Below are positions 16,843-26,484 of a DNA stretch of 64,000 nucleotides, piece by piece (within the stretch, counting starts at the first letter, position 1; each line of letters opens with the position of its first letter). Source of the DNA: Myxococcota bacterium (lineage in GTDB: Bacteria > Myxococcota_A > UBA9042 > DTJE01). The stretch is from positions 1 to 64,000 of the forward strand of contig JAGOKF010000008.1 of assembly GCA_017994695.1 (NCBI GenBank), given 5' to 3'. The notes beneath the pieces were generated by a model, which saw only the letters and a list, made by a program, of their open reading frames with translations, was not told where the DNA came from and did not search any database. A program made the position numbers and the translations under genes.

Positions 16843-18321
16843 TCACAGGGAATCGCGGACCAGCCACAGGCGCCACCAGGCCTCCCCGGTCGTTCCCGGC
16901 AGGAGGCCTTCGGCACGCTCCCGTTCCAGCACCAGGGCCCCGAAGAAGCGCGCCTGGGAATCCAGGTCCACCGACACGCCCTGGGCCACGTCGAACCGGG
17001 ACGGGGGGAACCGGGCGAGGGATCGGGGGAGGATTTCCCGGACGGACCATCCGGCATCCTTCCGGATCGCCAGGCGGGGCCCTCCCGCCGAGGCGGCGTT
17101 GATGCCGGCCGAGGGGAGGCGCGCGAGATCCAGCCACGACATCCACCATCGCCCGGCCGACGTGGCGAAGACCCTGGGGGCGGCGCCGGTCCAGCGGTCC
17201 GTGTCCCCGCGCCAGGTGCCGTTGCGGTCCGCCACCGTCTCCCGCTGCCAGGTCGATCCGGAGGGACGAAAGGCGAGGTCCGCCCGGAGGTACTGCCAGA
17301 GTCCGCCCTCCAGCGCCTCGACGTGCCGGTGGGCCAGCAGGGGGATGTCGTAGGAACCGAGGGCCAGGTGCACCGCGTCCAGGATCACCCCCTCGCCCGT
17401 CCGGGCCATGGCCGTTTCCGTCCGCCAGGCCCGGTCCCGCAGGGTCGCCCAGGCCAGCCCGTCGTCCCCGGCGACGGCCACGTGCAGCGATCCGTCGGCC
17501 CCGAAGGCGAAGGAGACCCGGTCGAGGTCGTCGAGGAACGGAGCCGGCGGCACCCGGGTCACGGTCCATGCTCCCTGGAGCAGGCGGAGGTGGACCAGCG
17601 GTGTTCCCAGGGCACCCAGGTCCGCCCGGACCAGCAGGTCGAGGCCCCCCTGCCGGTCCTCTCCGGTGGCGACGGGGTCCATGCGGGTCGGGTCGGCCCC
17701 GAGAGGGGTTCCAAGGTCCCAGAGCACCGGTGCGGGAGCCATCGTCCCGTCGGGCCGCGGGACCCACTGGATCAGGCGCGGTTCGTCGTCGGCCAGGCGC
17801 CAGACCCGGGGTTCGCAGGACCCTTCGGAGAAGGTGATCCAGGCGCCGATGGGGGGAGGATCGGACCGGCCGATGGTTCCGGCCAGGTACCATCGCGGCC
17901 CCGGGGTCGCGTCCCAGGGCGTGGCCTGCTGCAGGACCAGGCTGTAGTCCCAGGTCCCGTCGGGTCGCGGCTTCAGGTTCCGGAAGACCCAGGCCAGGGT
18001 GCCGCACGGCGAGACCCGGAGGGGCCGCAGGAAGCCCCCCCGGGGATCCAGTGGCATCCTCGGGTCCCCTTCAAAGGAGCCCCGATCGTCGGGGATCAGG
18101 GCCTCCATCAGCAGCAGGGGTTCCCGGGACTGGGGCGGGATGTCGGGTTCCGCGGCGTCCGTCCGGTTCCCGTCCGGGCCGGGGTCCTCCCCTCCGGGAA
18201 CTTCGGTGATCTCGGTCGGTCCCGGGTCCCAGGGGCCTGGATCGGGGGCCGGGGAACCGTTCGTCCCGCAGCGGGAGAACCACCCGATCGCGACCAGCAG
18301 GAGCAGGAGTCGCCGCGTCAT
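16843..18321 (-). CDS. Secreted lipoprotein-like protein, unknown function
   Basis: I do not recognise a family for this 492-residue protein. It has a hydrophobic leader (LLLLLVAIGWF) with Cys at residue 18, but the residue before that Cys is Arg, so the lipobox is atypical. An acidic Pro/Asp/Gly stalk follows (about 22-65). The body is rich in Trp and in short beta-strand-like repeats such as AWVFRNLKP, LAWATLRDRAW and WWMSWLDL, suggesting a beta-propeller or similar sugar-binding fold. It is the last gene of the thioesterase-GH2 operon, 17 bp after the GH2 stop, so a role in handling the GH2 substrate on the cell surface is reasonable. ATG 18321 follows a short GGAGGTGCC site. Confidence 0.6.
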   Translation of the reverse strand: MTRRLLLLLVAIGWFSRCGTNGSPAPDPGPWDPGPTEITEVPGGEDPGPDGNRTDAAEPDIPPQSREPLLLMEALIPDDRGSFEGDPRMPLDPRGGFLRPLRVSPCGTLAWVFRNLKPRPDGTWDYSLVLQQATPWDATPGPRWYLAGTIGRSDPPPIGAWITFSEGSCEPRVWRLADDEPRLIQWVPRPDGTMAPAPVLWDLGTPLGADPTRMDPVATGEDRQGGLDLLVRADLGALGTPLVHLRLLQGAWTVTRVPPAPFLDDLDRVSFAFGADGSLHVAVAGDDGLAWATLRDRAWRTETAMARTGEGVILDAVHLALGSYDIPLLAHRHVEALEGGLWQYLRADLAFRPSGSTWQRETVADRNGTWRGDTDRWTGAAPRVFATSAGRWWMSWLDLARLPSAGINAASAGGPRLAIRKDAGWSVREILPRSLARFPPSRFDVAQGVSVDLDSQARFFGALVLERERAEGLLPGTTGEAWWRLWLVRDSL

Positions 18322-18338
18322 GGGCACCTCCGCCGGCC

Positions 18339-21110
18339 TCAGGGAGGCGTCATCGCCACTTCCGGGGGGACGAGGTGGCGGCCTCCCTTCGAGAAGAAGA
18401 CCGCCAGCCCGTTCCCGAAACTCTTCAGCACCAGGTCCTGGCCCTCCTGGAGGGTCCCGGGACCGAGGTCCAGGACCAGGATCTCCCCGTAGGCCCCTTT
18501 CAGGGTCGTCGGGGCGTGGATCCAGGACAGGACTCCCCGGTGGTCCTGGCGCGACGGGGGGAGGTCCCCGGTGGCGACAAGCCGTCCGTCCCACCAGGCC
18601 TCCATCCGGGACCCTGTCTCAAGGTCCGATCCGGTCTGGGGCATCCGCGGGTCGTAGGCCGAGAACTCGCCGACCAGTTGGTACCGGCCCCTGCGTTCCC
18701 GGATTCCCCCCAGGTCCCAGAGGTAGAAATGGACCGCGCAGGTCCCCTCGCACCAGCAGGCGCTGGCCGTGCATCCTCCGGTGCCCTCCACCCAGGTGTT
18801 CCAGGGGTTCAGGAACAGGCGGCCGGTCCCCGGGAGGGGATCCCCGCCGTCGGACACCAGGTAGAGGGCATTGCGGGCCACGGGGATCCCGGCGGCCCAG
18901 GCCTCCGCCTCCAGCAGGTAGACCCCCCGATCCTCCGGGAAGGCTCCGTCGGCTGGCGGGAGCGGGGTCACGCCCGGTCCGCAACGGTTCCCCTCGACCT
19001 CCCACGCCCGGACCTCCCGCGGATCGTCCCGTGCCCGGATCCGGAACGCGACCCGGTCGATGACCGTCTCCCGGAGGGTCGAGAAGGCCACGGGGATCGA
19101 GAAGGCGCTTCCGGGAGCCCCCGCAAGGCCGGGGTCCTGGCCCAGCGCCAGGTAGGACTCCCCGAAGAGATCCTGCAGGGACAGGCCCATCTCGTCCAGC
19201 CCGAAGTCCTTGGCCCTCCGGTCGAAGGTCCGCAGGCCGTTGCGTTCCCACTCGACGTCGTACGCCTGGGTGAAGACGTACCCCGCCAGGGAGGGACTGG
19301 ACCGGAGGACGTTCAGGATGCCGTGGAAGAGCCAGCCGTGGTCCCCCCGGGTGTCGTCGGCCCCCAGTCCGCCGAACTCCGTGTTCAGGAAGGGCTGTCC
19401 GGTCCAGGTGCCGCCGCCCCTGCGGAGGCCCTCGCCCACGAAGGTCATCGAGTCCTCCAGCAGGTCCAGCACGTCCTTCCAGAAGGGAATCGACGGGGAG
19501 TAGAAGTGCCAGGATGCCAGGTCCGAGTCCACGTGGCCGTCGGTCAGGGTGGCGGAGTTGTCCTCCTGGGGCCGGGTGGGATCCTGCCGCCTCGCCCGGG
19601 CCGCCCGATCCCGGACGAAGTCGAGGCCCGCGTCGCTGGTCCAGAAGGGGGGCGACGCCAGTCCCCATGCTTCGTTGAAGAGGGTCCACCACAGGATCGA
19701 GGGGTGGTTGCGGTCCCGATCGACCATCGCCTGGAACAGGCGGTCCCAGGCCGGCACCCAGGGGGCATCGGGGACCGCCCCGGCATCGGGTGCTGGCGAG
19801 GGCATGTCGGAGATCACCGCAAGGCCCGCCTGGTCCGCCAGGGCCAGCACCCGGGGTTCCTCGGGCTTCAGGTGCAGGCGCACCGCGTTGAACCCGGCCT
19901 CCTTCAGGAAGCGGAAGTCCGACCTCCGCCGGTCCAGGTCGGAGGCGGCGAGGATCCCGTCGGGATCCCATCCCTGGTCCAGGGCCGCCCGCACGTAGAG
20001 GGGCCGGTCGTTGATCCACAGCACGTCCGCCGCCGGAGGGAGGGTCCGATCCCCCGACGAGGGCACCGATCCCCGGAAGAGGCGCCGGGTGCCCAGGTAC
20101 CCCTCCAGGCGGTCGGTTCCCGATGCCGACGACACCTCGATTCGCCAGGTCGCAAGGCACGGGGAGTCGGGGTGCCACTCGTCCTCCGGGGGCAGCGCCA
20201 GGGGAAGCCGGGCCTCTCCCGATCCGTTCCCCCCGGTGCCCGGATCCACCGTCACCGCCGCTTCCATCCGTCCCTCGCAGGGGACCGGGCAGACATCCAG
20301 GCACCGCCAGGCCATCCGGAACGTCGTCGGCCCCGGTTCGCCGGACAAGAGGGCCCGGAACTCCATCGTCCCGGGACTCGTTCCCGGATCCTGGACGATG
20401 CGGGACAGCCAGGTGCCGGGCCGCCAGAGGAACGCGACGTCCTGCCAGATGCCCCCGGCGCAGGAATACCAGTTCCCTCCCTGCTTCCCGGTCAGGGAGG
20501 CCTTGTCCTCGTCGCACCGGTCCTCCACCTCCAGGGCCAGGTGGAAGGATCCTCCGGGGCGGACCCACCTCGTGACGTCGATCTCGAAGGGGTCGAATCC
20601 GCCTTCGTGGACACCCGCCAGGACCCCGTCCACGAAGACCCGGCAGCGCCAGTCCACCGCCCCGAATCGCACCAGCGACGTCCCGTTCCCGGGCCAGTCG
20701 GCCGGAACGTCCACCCGGCGGGCGTACCAGGCCTTTCCCCGGTAGTTCCGTCGGACCGCCTCGGTGCCGCCGCGGAGGCTTCCCTCGTCGGGAGGGCGGG
20801 CGCCCTGGCCCGAGAGGGCCGATCCCCAGGGATAGGGCACGACGATGGTCCGCTGCAGCCGGTCCGCGTTCTCCGGCAGGTGCCAGCCGTTCACCTGGCC
20901 CTTCCCGTCGGGGTCCCGGTCGAAGGACCACGTCCCGTTCAGCGAAATTTCCGGGATCCGGTGGAACGACGGATCCCAGTACTGGAAGTCCAGCGTTGCA
21001 GGTGCCTGGATGCCGATCGATTCCTCATGCGGGGTGTTCCCGGGGCAGCCGGCCAGCCAGAGGAAACCGAGGGGGACCCACCGAAAGAGTGCGGGGGCTC
21101 GATGCTGCAT
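18339..21110 (-). CDS. Glycoside hydrolase family 2 lipoprotein (beta-galactosidase/glucuronidase type)
   Basis: This is a retaining glycosidase anchored to a membrane outside the cytoplasm. The 923-residue protein has a lipobox WLAGC near residue 22 and then GH2 order: a jelly-roll sugar-binding domain (about 35-215, with NGTWSFDRDPDG), an immunoglobulin-like domain (215-370), a TIM barrel (about 370-650) and C-terminal beta domains. The catalytic acid/base is E480 in LFNEAWG and the nucleophile E578 in NTEFGG. The early RRNYRGKAWYARR and GGIWQDV stretches are typical of the family. It could cleave beta-galactosides, glucuronides or mannosides; substrate cannot be told. It starts 3 bp after the thioesterase stop. 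Confidence 0.88.
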   Translation of the reverse strand: MQHRAPALFRWVPLGFLWLAGCPGNTPHEESIGIQAPATLDFQYWDPSFHRIPEISLNGTWSFDRDPDGKGQVNGWHLPENADRLQRTIVVPYPWGSALSGQGARPPDEGSLRGGTEAVRRNYRGKAWYARRVDVPADWPGNGTSLVRFGAVDWRCRVFVDGVLAGVHEGGFDPFEIDVTRWVRPGGSFHLALEVEDRCDEDKASLTGKQGGNWYSCAGGIWQDVAFLWRPGTWLSRIVQDPGTSPGTMEFRALLSGEPGPTTFRMAWRCLDVCPVPCEGRMEAAVTVDPGTGGNGSGEARLPLALPPEDEWHPDSPCLATWRIEVSSASGTDRLEGYLGTRRLFRGSVPSSGDRTLPPAADVLWINDRPLYVRAALDQGWDPDGILAASDLDRRRSDFRFLKEAGFNAVRLHLKPEEPRVLALADQAGLAVISDMPSPAPDAGAVPDAPWVPAWDRLFQAMVDRDRNHPSILWWTLFNEAWGLASPPFWTSDAGLDFVRDRAARARRQDPTRPQEDNSATLTDGHVDSDLASWHFYSPSIPFWKDVLDLLEDSMTFVGEGLRRGGGTWTGQPFLNTEFGGLGADDTRGDHGWLFHGILNVLRSSPSLAGYVFTQAYDVEWERNGLRTFDRRAKDFGLDEMGLSLQDLFGESYLALGQDPGLAGAPGSAFSIPVAFSTLRETVIDRVAFRIRARDDPREVRAWEVEGNRCGPGVTPLPPADGAFPEDRGVYLLEAEAWAAGIPVARNALYLVSDGGDPLPGTGRLFLNPWNTWVEGTGGCTASACWCEGTCAVHFYLWDLGGIRERRGRYQLVGEFSAYDPRMPQTGSDLETGSRMEAWWDGRLVATGDLPPSRQDHRGVLSWIHAPTTLKGAYGEILVLDLGPGTLQEGQDLVLKSFGNGLAVFFSKGGRHLVPPEVAMTPP

Positions 21111-21113
21111 GGA

Positions 21114-21590
21114 TCACCAGCGCCCGTAGGCCGCGTGGCCCGGACCGACCGCGACGAAGGTGCCCCGGCCGGTGGCCGTCTTCTGCCCTTGGGCCCACAG
21201 TTCGCACTCGACGATCGCCCGGTCCGCCTGGGCCTCGACCGTCCGGGCCACCAGGGTCACGGGTCCCTGCCTGGCCGGGGTCGGGCGTCGCAGGCGCACC
21301 TGGAACTCCAGCGTCACCGTGGTGGGCGGCCGTGCCAGTCCATCCCGCTGCATCAGGCGCCACGCGGCGGTCCAGTTCATGTGGCAGTCCATCAGGGTGC
21401 CGATGATGCCGCCGTTCAGGAAGCCCTCGAAGGCCTCGTGGCAGGGTTCCGGGGTGAACTGGCAGACGACCTCCTCGCCCCGGGGGACGCTGCGGATGTG
21501 CAGTCCCTTGGGATTGGCGGGTCCGCACCCGAAGCAGACCCCGTCGGGAGCGAAGCGTTCCTGGAGGCTCGGATCCTCGGGTTGTTCCAT
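21114..21590 (-). CDS. Hotdog-fold thioesterase (PaaI-like)
   Basis: The 158-residue protein is a hotdog-fold acyl-CoA thioesterase candidate. It shows CFGCGPANPKGLH near residue 20, HEAFEGFLNGGIIGTLMDCHMNW in which the central helix begins, and a final strand RAIVECELWAQGQKTATGRGTFVAV. A conserved acid sits in the helix (TLMD). The CFGCG start is common in proteins of this family. It heads the operon with the GH2 lipoprotein, which is an odd pairing of a cytosolic thioesterase with a surface glycosidase. A second possible promoter region toward cydA lies upstream. Confidence 0.8.
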   Translation of the reverse strand: MEQPEDPSLQERFAPDGVCFGCGPANPKGLHIRSVPRGEEVVCQFTPEPCHEAFEGFLNGGIIGTLMDCHMNWTAAWRLMQRDGLARPPTTVTLEFQVRLRRPTPARQGPVTLVARTVEAQADRAIVECELWAQGQKTATGRGTFVAVGPGHAAYGRW

Positions 21591-21707
21591 GTCGCGGTCC
21601 CTGGTTCTCCGGACATGCTACATTCGCCCGGAGCAGGCCGCAGGTCAAGATCGCCCCCTGCCGGGGAATGCCTCCCCCCGTTTGCGGGAGGAGGGCGGGA
21701 TCGGCGC

Positions 21708-21734
21708 TTGACCTCCCCGGGGAAGTCGGATAAT
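21708..21734 (+). promoter_or_regulatory. Candidate cydAB promoter
   Basis: TTGACC (21708-21713) and GATAAT (21729-21734) are good boxes with a short 15-bp spacer. An alternative -10 TAATCG gives 17 bp but a poorer match. The cydA ATG is 38 bp downstream of GATAAT. Confidence 0.4.
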
Positions 21735-21771
21735 CGAGGACAAGTTTGATGCGACTTTGTCGGAGAGGCCC

Positions 21772-23096
21772 ATGGACGCAGAGTTGCTGGCCCGCTTGCA
21801 GTTCGCGCTGACGGTCGGGATCCATTTCCTGTTCCCTCCGTTGTCCATCGGCCTGGCCTGGCTGCTGGTCGTGGTGGAGGGCCTCGCCTGGAGGCGCCGG
21901 GACCCCGCCTGGGAGTCCGCCGGGCGCTTCTTCGGGAAGGTCCTGGCCCTGACCTTCGGGGTCGGGGTGGCGACGGGCATCGTGATGGAGTTCCAGTTCG
22001 GCACGAACTGGAGCCGCTACTCGACCTTCGTCGGGGACATCTTCGGAGCGCCCCTGGCCGCCGAGGGGGTCTTCGCGTTCTTCCTGGAGTCGGTCTTCCT
22101 GGGGCTCTACCTGTTCGGGCGGGGGCGGGTCTCCCGGGGGCTGCACTGGTTTTCGATCCTGATGGTCGCCGTGGGCGCCACGCTGTCGGCCTTCTGGATC
22201 CTGGTGGCCAACTCGTGGCAGCAGACCCCGGCCGGTTTCGAGGTCCGCGAGGGGAAGGCGGTGCTGACGTCCTTCTCGGAGGCGGTGCTGACCCCCTCGA
22301 TGTGGGTGCGGTTCTTCCACACGATGGACGCGGCGCTGATCGCCGGGGCCTTCGGGATGGCCGGCATCGCGGCCCTGTGGAAACTCCGCGGGCAGGGCGG
22401 GGCGGTGGCGGCCCGCGCCCAGGGCCTCGGCATCGCGGCGGGCCTGCTGTTCGCGGTCCTGGCCGTCTTCCCGACGGGCCACGAGCACGCCCGCCAGGTC
22501 GCCCGGACGCAGCCCGAGAAGTTCGCCGCCATCGAGGGCCTCTACACGACCCAGTCCGGGGCGCCGCTGGTGCTCTTCGCCCTCCCGCACCGGGAGCCGC
22601 CCACGCTGAAGGCGAAGATCGAGATCCCGAGCCTGACCTCCTGGCTGGCCTTCGGGGACCCGGGGGCGGAGATCCAGGGGATCGACCGGTTCCCGGCGGA
22701 CGAGGTCCCGCCGCTCTGGATGACCTTCGTCAGTTTCCACAACATGGTGATCCTCGGGATGTGGTTCATCGCGGTGATGGCCCTCGGGGCCTTCCTCTGG
22801 TGGCGCCGGCGACTGGACGGGACGAGGTGGTACCAGTGGGTGCTGGTCGCGTCCGCACCCCTGCCGCTGGTGGCCTGCCAGTTCGGCTGGGTGGCCGCCG
22901 AGGTGGGACGGCAACCCTGGGCCGTGTACCGGCTGCTCCGGACCGCCGATGCCTACAGCGTCACGGTGGGAGTGCCCGAACTGCTCTTTTCCATCGTGCT
23001 GCTGGGGGGCATCGGCCTGCTCCTCGTCGGCTTGTACCTGTTCCTGCTGATGCGGCAGGTCTCCAAGGGACCCGACGCGGTCCGGGAGGTGGCGTG

Positions 23097-23097
<1 letters not shown>
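21772..23097 (+). CDS. cydA: Cytochrome bd-type ubiquinol oxidase subunit I
   Basis: Subunit I of the bd oxidase carries the quinol site and three hemes and reduces O2 to water in the inner membrane. The 441-residue protein has an N-terminal His ligand in GIHFLFPP, multiple membrane helices, KAKIEIPSL at the start of the Q-loop, and the conserved GRQPW motif near the end. It is shorter than E. coli CydA (522); the quinol-binding loop is the short type seen in many CIO-like oxidases. ATG 21772 (GGAGAGG upstream) is preferred over an upstream TTG. The stop overlaps the cydB start in a TGATG junction. Confidence 0.95.
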
Positions 23098-24140
<1,043 letters not shown>

Positions 24141-24217
24141 GCGGCCGTCCGCAGGGCCTTCGGAAGCCTCCGCGAGTCGTTCCCGGACACCCCGAGGCAC
24201 GGCATGAACGGCCATCC

Positions 24218-24421
24218 TGTCCGGCCGCAGAATCCCATCCCTCCTGGAGGGGTCGGAAATGGGGGTGCGAGGCGGTCTGCCCCTCCTGGCTCCGGTGCGC
24301 CGATCCCGGGGATCTCCAGGTCTGCGTGCTGAAGACCTGCCGGGAGGACTCGGAGTGCGCTCCCCTGGCCTGTCGTCCCATCTCCGACGGCGGGACGTCC
24401 TGCTGCCTGGAGCCGAAGTAG
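24218..24421 (+). pseudogene. Remnant of a Cys-rich secreted-protein gene
   Basis: Between cydB and the convergent hydrolase gene a frame ending at TAG 24421 encodes about 67 residues with ten Cys, including GCEAVCPSW, CVLKTCRED and CAPLACRP, ending SCCLEPK. Cys spacing of this kind is typical of the C-terminal module of secreted Cys-rich proteins such as others in this window. I find no in-frame ATG or GTG and no ribosome site in front of it, so it looks like the surviving tail of a degraded gene. An unusual start codon is the alternative. Confidence 0.35.
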
Positions 24422-24439
24422 CAGCGGCGCGCCGGGCAC

Positions 24440-25099
24440 CTACCGGATCGATCCGCCGTTCGGACCCGGTCCCAGGGACCGGAGGAAGGCCAGGGAGGCC
24501 TCCACGGCTTCCGTCATGCACTCCTGGACCGTTCGTCCCGAGTCCCGGGCCGGCTGGAAGGAGTGGTCCCCCCGGGCGATCCAGTACCAGCGCAGGGCGG
24601 GCGACAGGCGCAGCCCCGCCACCTCCTCCCGGGACCCGTAGGGGTCCCGTTCGCCCTGGACGATCAGAGCCGCGGTGCGCAACACCTGGAGGTGTTCGAT
24701 GCGGAGCCGGTCCGGCCGTCCCGGGGCATGGAAGGGATAGCCCAGGCAGATCAGTCCCCCGACCCCCGCCTCGTCGGCCACGAGGCTGGCGATCCGTCCC
24801 CCCATCGACTTGCCGCCGATCACCAGGCGTCCCGGCGGACCCAGGCGGAGAACCACGGCGAGCCAGGTCTCCCGGAGGACCGGCAGGGAGTCCGGGGGCC
24901 TCCGGATGCCCTCCCGTCGCTGGCGGACCATGTAAGGGAACTCGAAGCGGACCACCGGGAAGCCCCCTTCGGCGATCCCGGACGCAATGGCTTCCAGGAA
25001 CGGGGAGTCGGCGGGGTTCCCCGCGCCGTGGGCCAGCACCACGACCCGGGGGCCCTCCCGGGGACCGTCGAACCAGAGTTCTCCGACCGGGTCGTTCAT
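24440..25099 (-). CDS. TEX30/KANL3-like alpha/beta hydrolase
   Basis: This 219-residue cytosolic protein has the alpha/beta-hydrolase order of the TEX30/KANL3 family. It opens with a VVLAHGAG oxyanion strand, then carries a long first stretch VVRFEFPYM, the nucleophile elbow GGKSMGGR (Ser near residue 119), the strand ALIVQGERDPYG with the acid, and the final His in ARGDHSFQ. All three catalytic residues are visible. Members are often called predicted hydrolases; substrates are unknown. It is the last gene of the eut run, 49 bp behind eutL::eutT, but a role in ethanolamine use is only inferred from position. Confidence 0.85.
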   Translation of the reverse strand: MNDPVGELWFDGPREGPRVVVLAHGAGNPADSPFLEAIASGIAEGGFPVVRFEFPYMVRQRREGIRRPPDSLPVLRETWLAVVLRLGPPGRLVIGGKSMGGRIASLVADEAGVGGLICLGYPFHAPGRPDRLRIEHLQVLRTAALIVQGERDPYGSREEVAGLRLSPALRWYWIARGDHSFQPARDSGRTVQECMTEAVEASLAFLRSLGPGPNGGSIR

Positions 25100-25148
25100 C
25101 GCCTCTCCGGTTCCCGGAAGCGGGTCCTGGAAGTCGGTGGGGGGCCTT

Positions 25149-26462
25149 TCATGACGTCGGTTTCCGGCGCCGGGCCTCGGCCAGCACGACGGCCCGGCAG
25201 ACCAGCACGTAGATGGCGTTCGACAGGCGGTTGAATCCGTGCAGCAGGTCCTGTCGGGCTTCCTTCGAAAGGTGGGAATCCCCGCCGGCGAAGGCGTCGT
25301 GGGCGACGATTTCCACCTGTCGGCAGAAGGCCCGGAGGAGGTTCAGTTTCACCACCGTCCGGCCCATCGAGGCCCGGGGCACGACCCACCCGACGTCCAG
25401 GAAGCGGGAGGTCTGGTGGGAGATCCGGTGCAGTTCCTCGGGATCGAACCCCGCGACGACGGGGCGGGGCATGGGCTTTCCGGTAACCTCGGCCGCCATC
25501 ACCTTCCGCAGGTATTCCAGCACGTCGTCCAGGTCCCCGACCAGGCCGTCCAGGCCCTCGTCCATCGCGGCGATCTGGGCGTCCAGCACGTGGGCCTGGA
25601 GCAGGTCCAGGGCCCCCCGGAACCGGATCACCGGGTGCCCCTTCGGGACCAGCGACCGGTTGTCGAAGAGGTGGGTGTACCCGTCGGGCTTGGACGGGAG
25701 CCCCAGGTCGTTCTCCAGCAGGCGGTAGGGCGCGTCGTCCCGGTCCCCTCGGGGCTGTTCCCGGCGGCCGGCCAGGCGGCTGAGGACCTCCTCCAGGCCC
25801 TGGGAGGGCTCCAGGCGCCTGGGCTGCCGGGCCAGGTCCATCACGGTGTCCCGGAAGGCCCGGGCGGCGGCCTCCACCGCCTCGACGGTGCCCGTCAGCA
25901 GGCCGCCGGCGTAGTTCGTCTCGCTGGGGGGGGCGTAGAAGGTCCGCATGGTCACCTCGGCGGCCTTCAGGGCCGCGTCGAGGCCCATGGTCGCCTCCAG
26001 CGGCGGGGCGATCAGGTAGGCCATCGGCGTCCCGGGTTCCACGCCGGCCACCTTGGCCAGGTAGCGCCCCACGGCCGGGATCACATGGGGGAAGAAGGCC
26101 AGTCGCCCCTCCTCGTCCGCCGCGAAGAACCAGGCCTTCCGGTCCAGGTACCGGAGGCAGGCCGCCAGGCCGCTGGCCACCGTCTCGGCGTCCCGGGCCG
26201 CCAGGACCCCGATCACCTCCCCCGAGAGGGGGCCCGAGGCATGGGCGGCACCGGCATAGAACGACCGGGCATAGACGACGTCCACCTCGGCCTCCTTGGT
26301 GGCCTCGTCCAGGCTCGCGTAGAGGGCGTCGTCGCTGGTGCACGTCAACAGCCCGAGGCTCTGGTGCTCCGGGGCCAGGCGAAGGTCCCGGTGAAGGTCC
26401 GGGGCCACGTGGGGGATCGTCCGGATCGCCAGCACCCGGGGCTTGATGGGCATCCCGACCAT
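25149..26462 (-). CDS. EutL shell protein fused to EutT cobalamin adenosyltransferase
   Basis: One uninterrupted 437-residue frame joins two ethanolamine proteins. Residues 1-216 align along their whole length with EutL, the trimeric tandem-BMC shell protein with a gated pore; landmarks are YARSFYAGAAH (64-74), PMAYLIAPPLEAT (146-158) and YAPPSETNY (176-184). After a linker (217-255), residues 258-430 align with EutT, which adenosylates cob(I)alamin: KPDGYTHL, EELHRISHQ (342-350), VVPRASMGR (360-368) and NRLSNAIYV (411-419). The HX11CCX2C metal motif of Salmonella EutT is absent, since the fused part begins after it. ATG 26462 has GGGGAA upstream. It follows eutC by 22 bp, so the fusion would bring cofactor supply to the shell and lyase. 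Confidence 0.9.
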   Translation of the reverse strand: MVGMPIKPRVLAIRTIPHVAPDLHRDLRLAPEHQSLGLLTCTSDDALYASLDEATKEAEVDVVYARSFYAGAAHASGPLSGEVIGVLAARDAETVASGLAACLRYLDRKAWFFAADEEGRLAFFPHVIPAVGRYLAKVAGVEPGTPMAYLIAPPLEATMGLDAALKAAEVTMRTFYAPPSETNYAGGLLTGTVEAVEAAARAFRDTVMDLARQPRRLEPSQGLEEVLSRLAGRREQPRGDRDDAPYRLLENDLGLPSKPDGYTHLFDNRSLVPKGHPVIRFRGALDLLQAHVLDAQIAAMDEGLDGLVGDLDDVLEYLRKVMAAEVTGKPMPRPVVAGFDPEELHRISHQTSRFLDVGWVVPRASMGRTVVKLNLLRAFCRQVEIVAHDAFAGGDSHLSKEARQDLLHGFNRLSNAIYVLVCRAVVLAEARRRKPTS

Positions 26463-26484
26463 GTTCCCCGCACCGCCCTGGTTT

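Noticed and set aside
21591-21660. TTGACC near 21640 as promoter of the thioesterase operon
   Set aside because: The nearest good -10 box (TAGCAT) is 22 bp away, outside normal spacing, so I could not support it.
25149-26462. The EutL::EutT frame as two adjacent genes mis-joined
   Set aside because: There is no stop, no internal ribosome site with a start near residue 217-258, and codon use is continuous. A sequencing error cannot be fully excluded from one copy.
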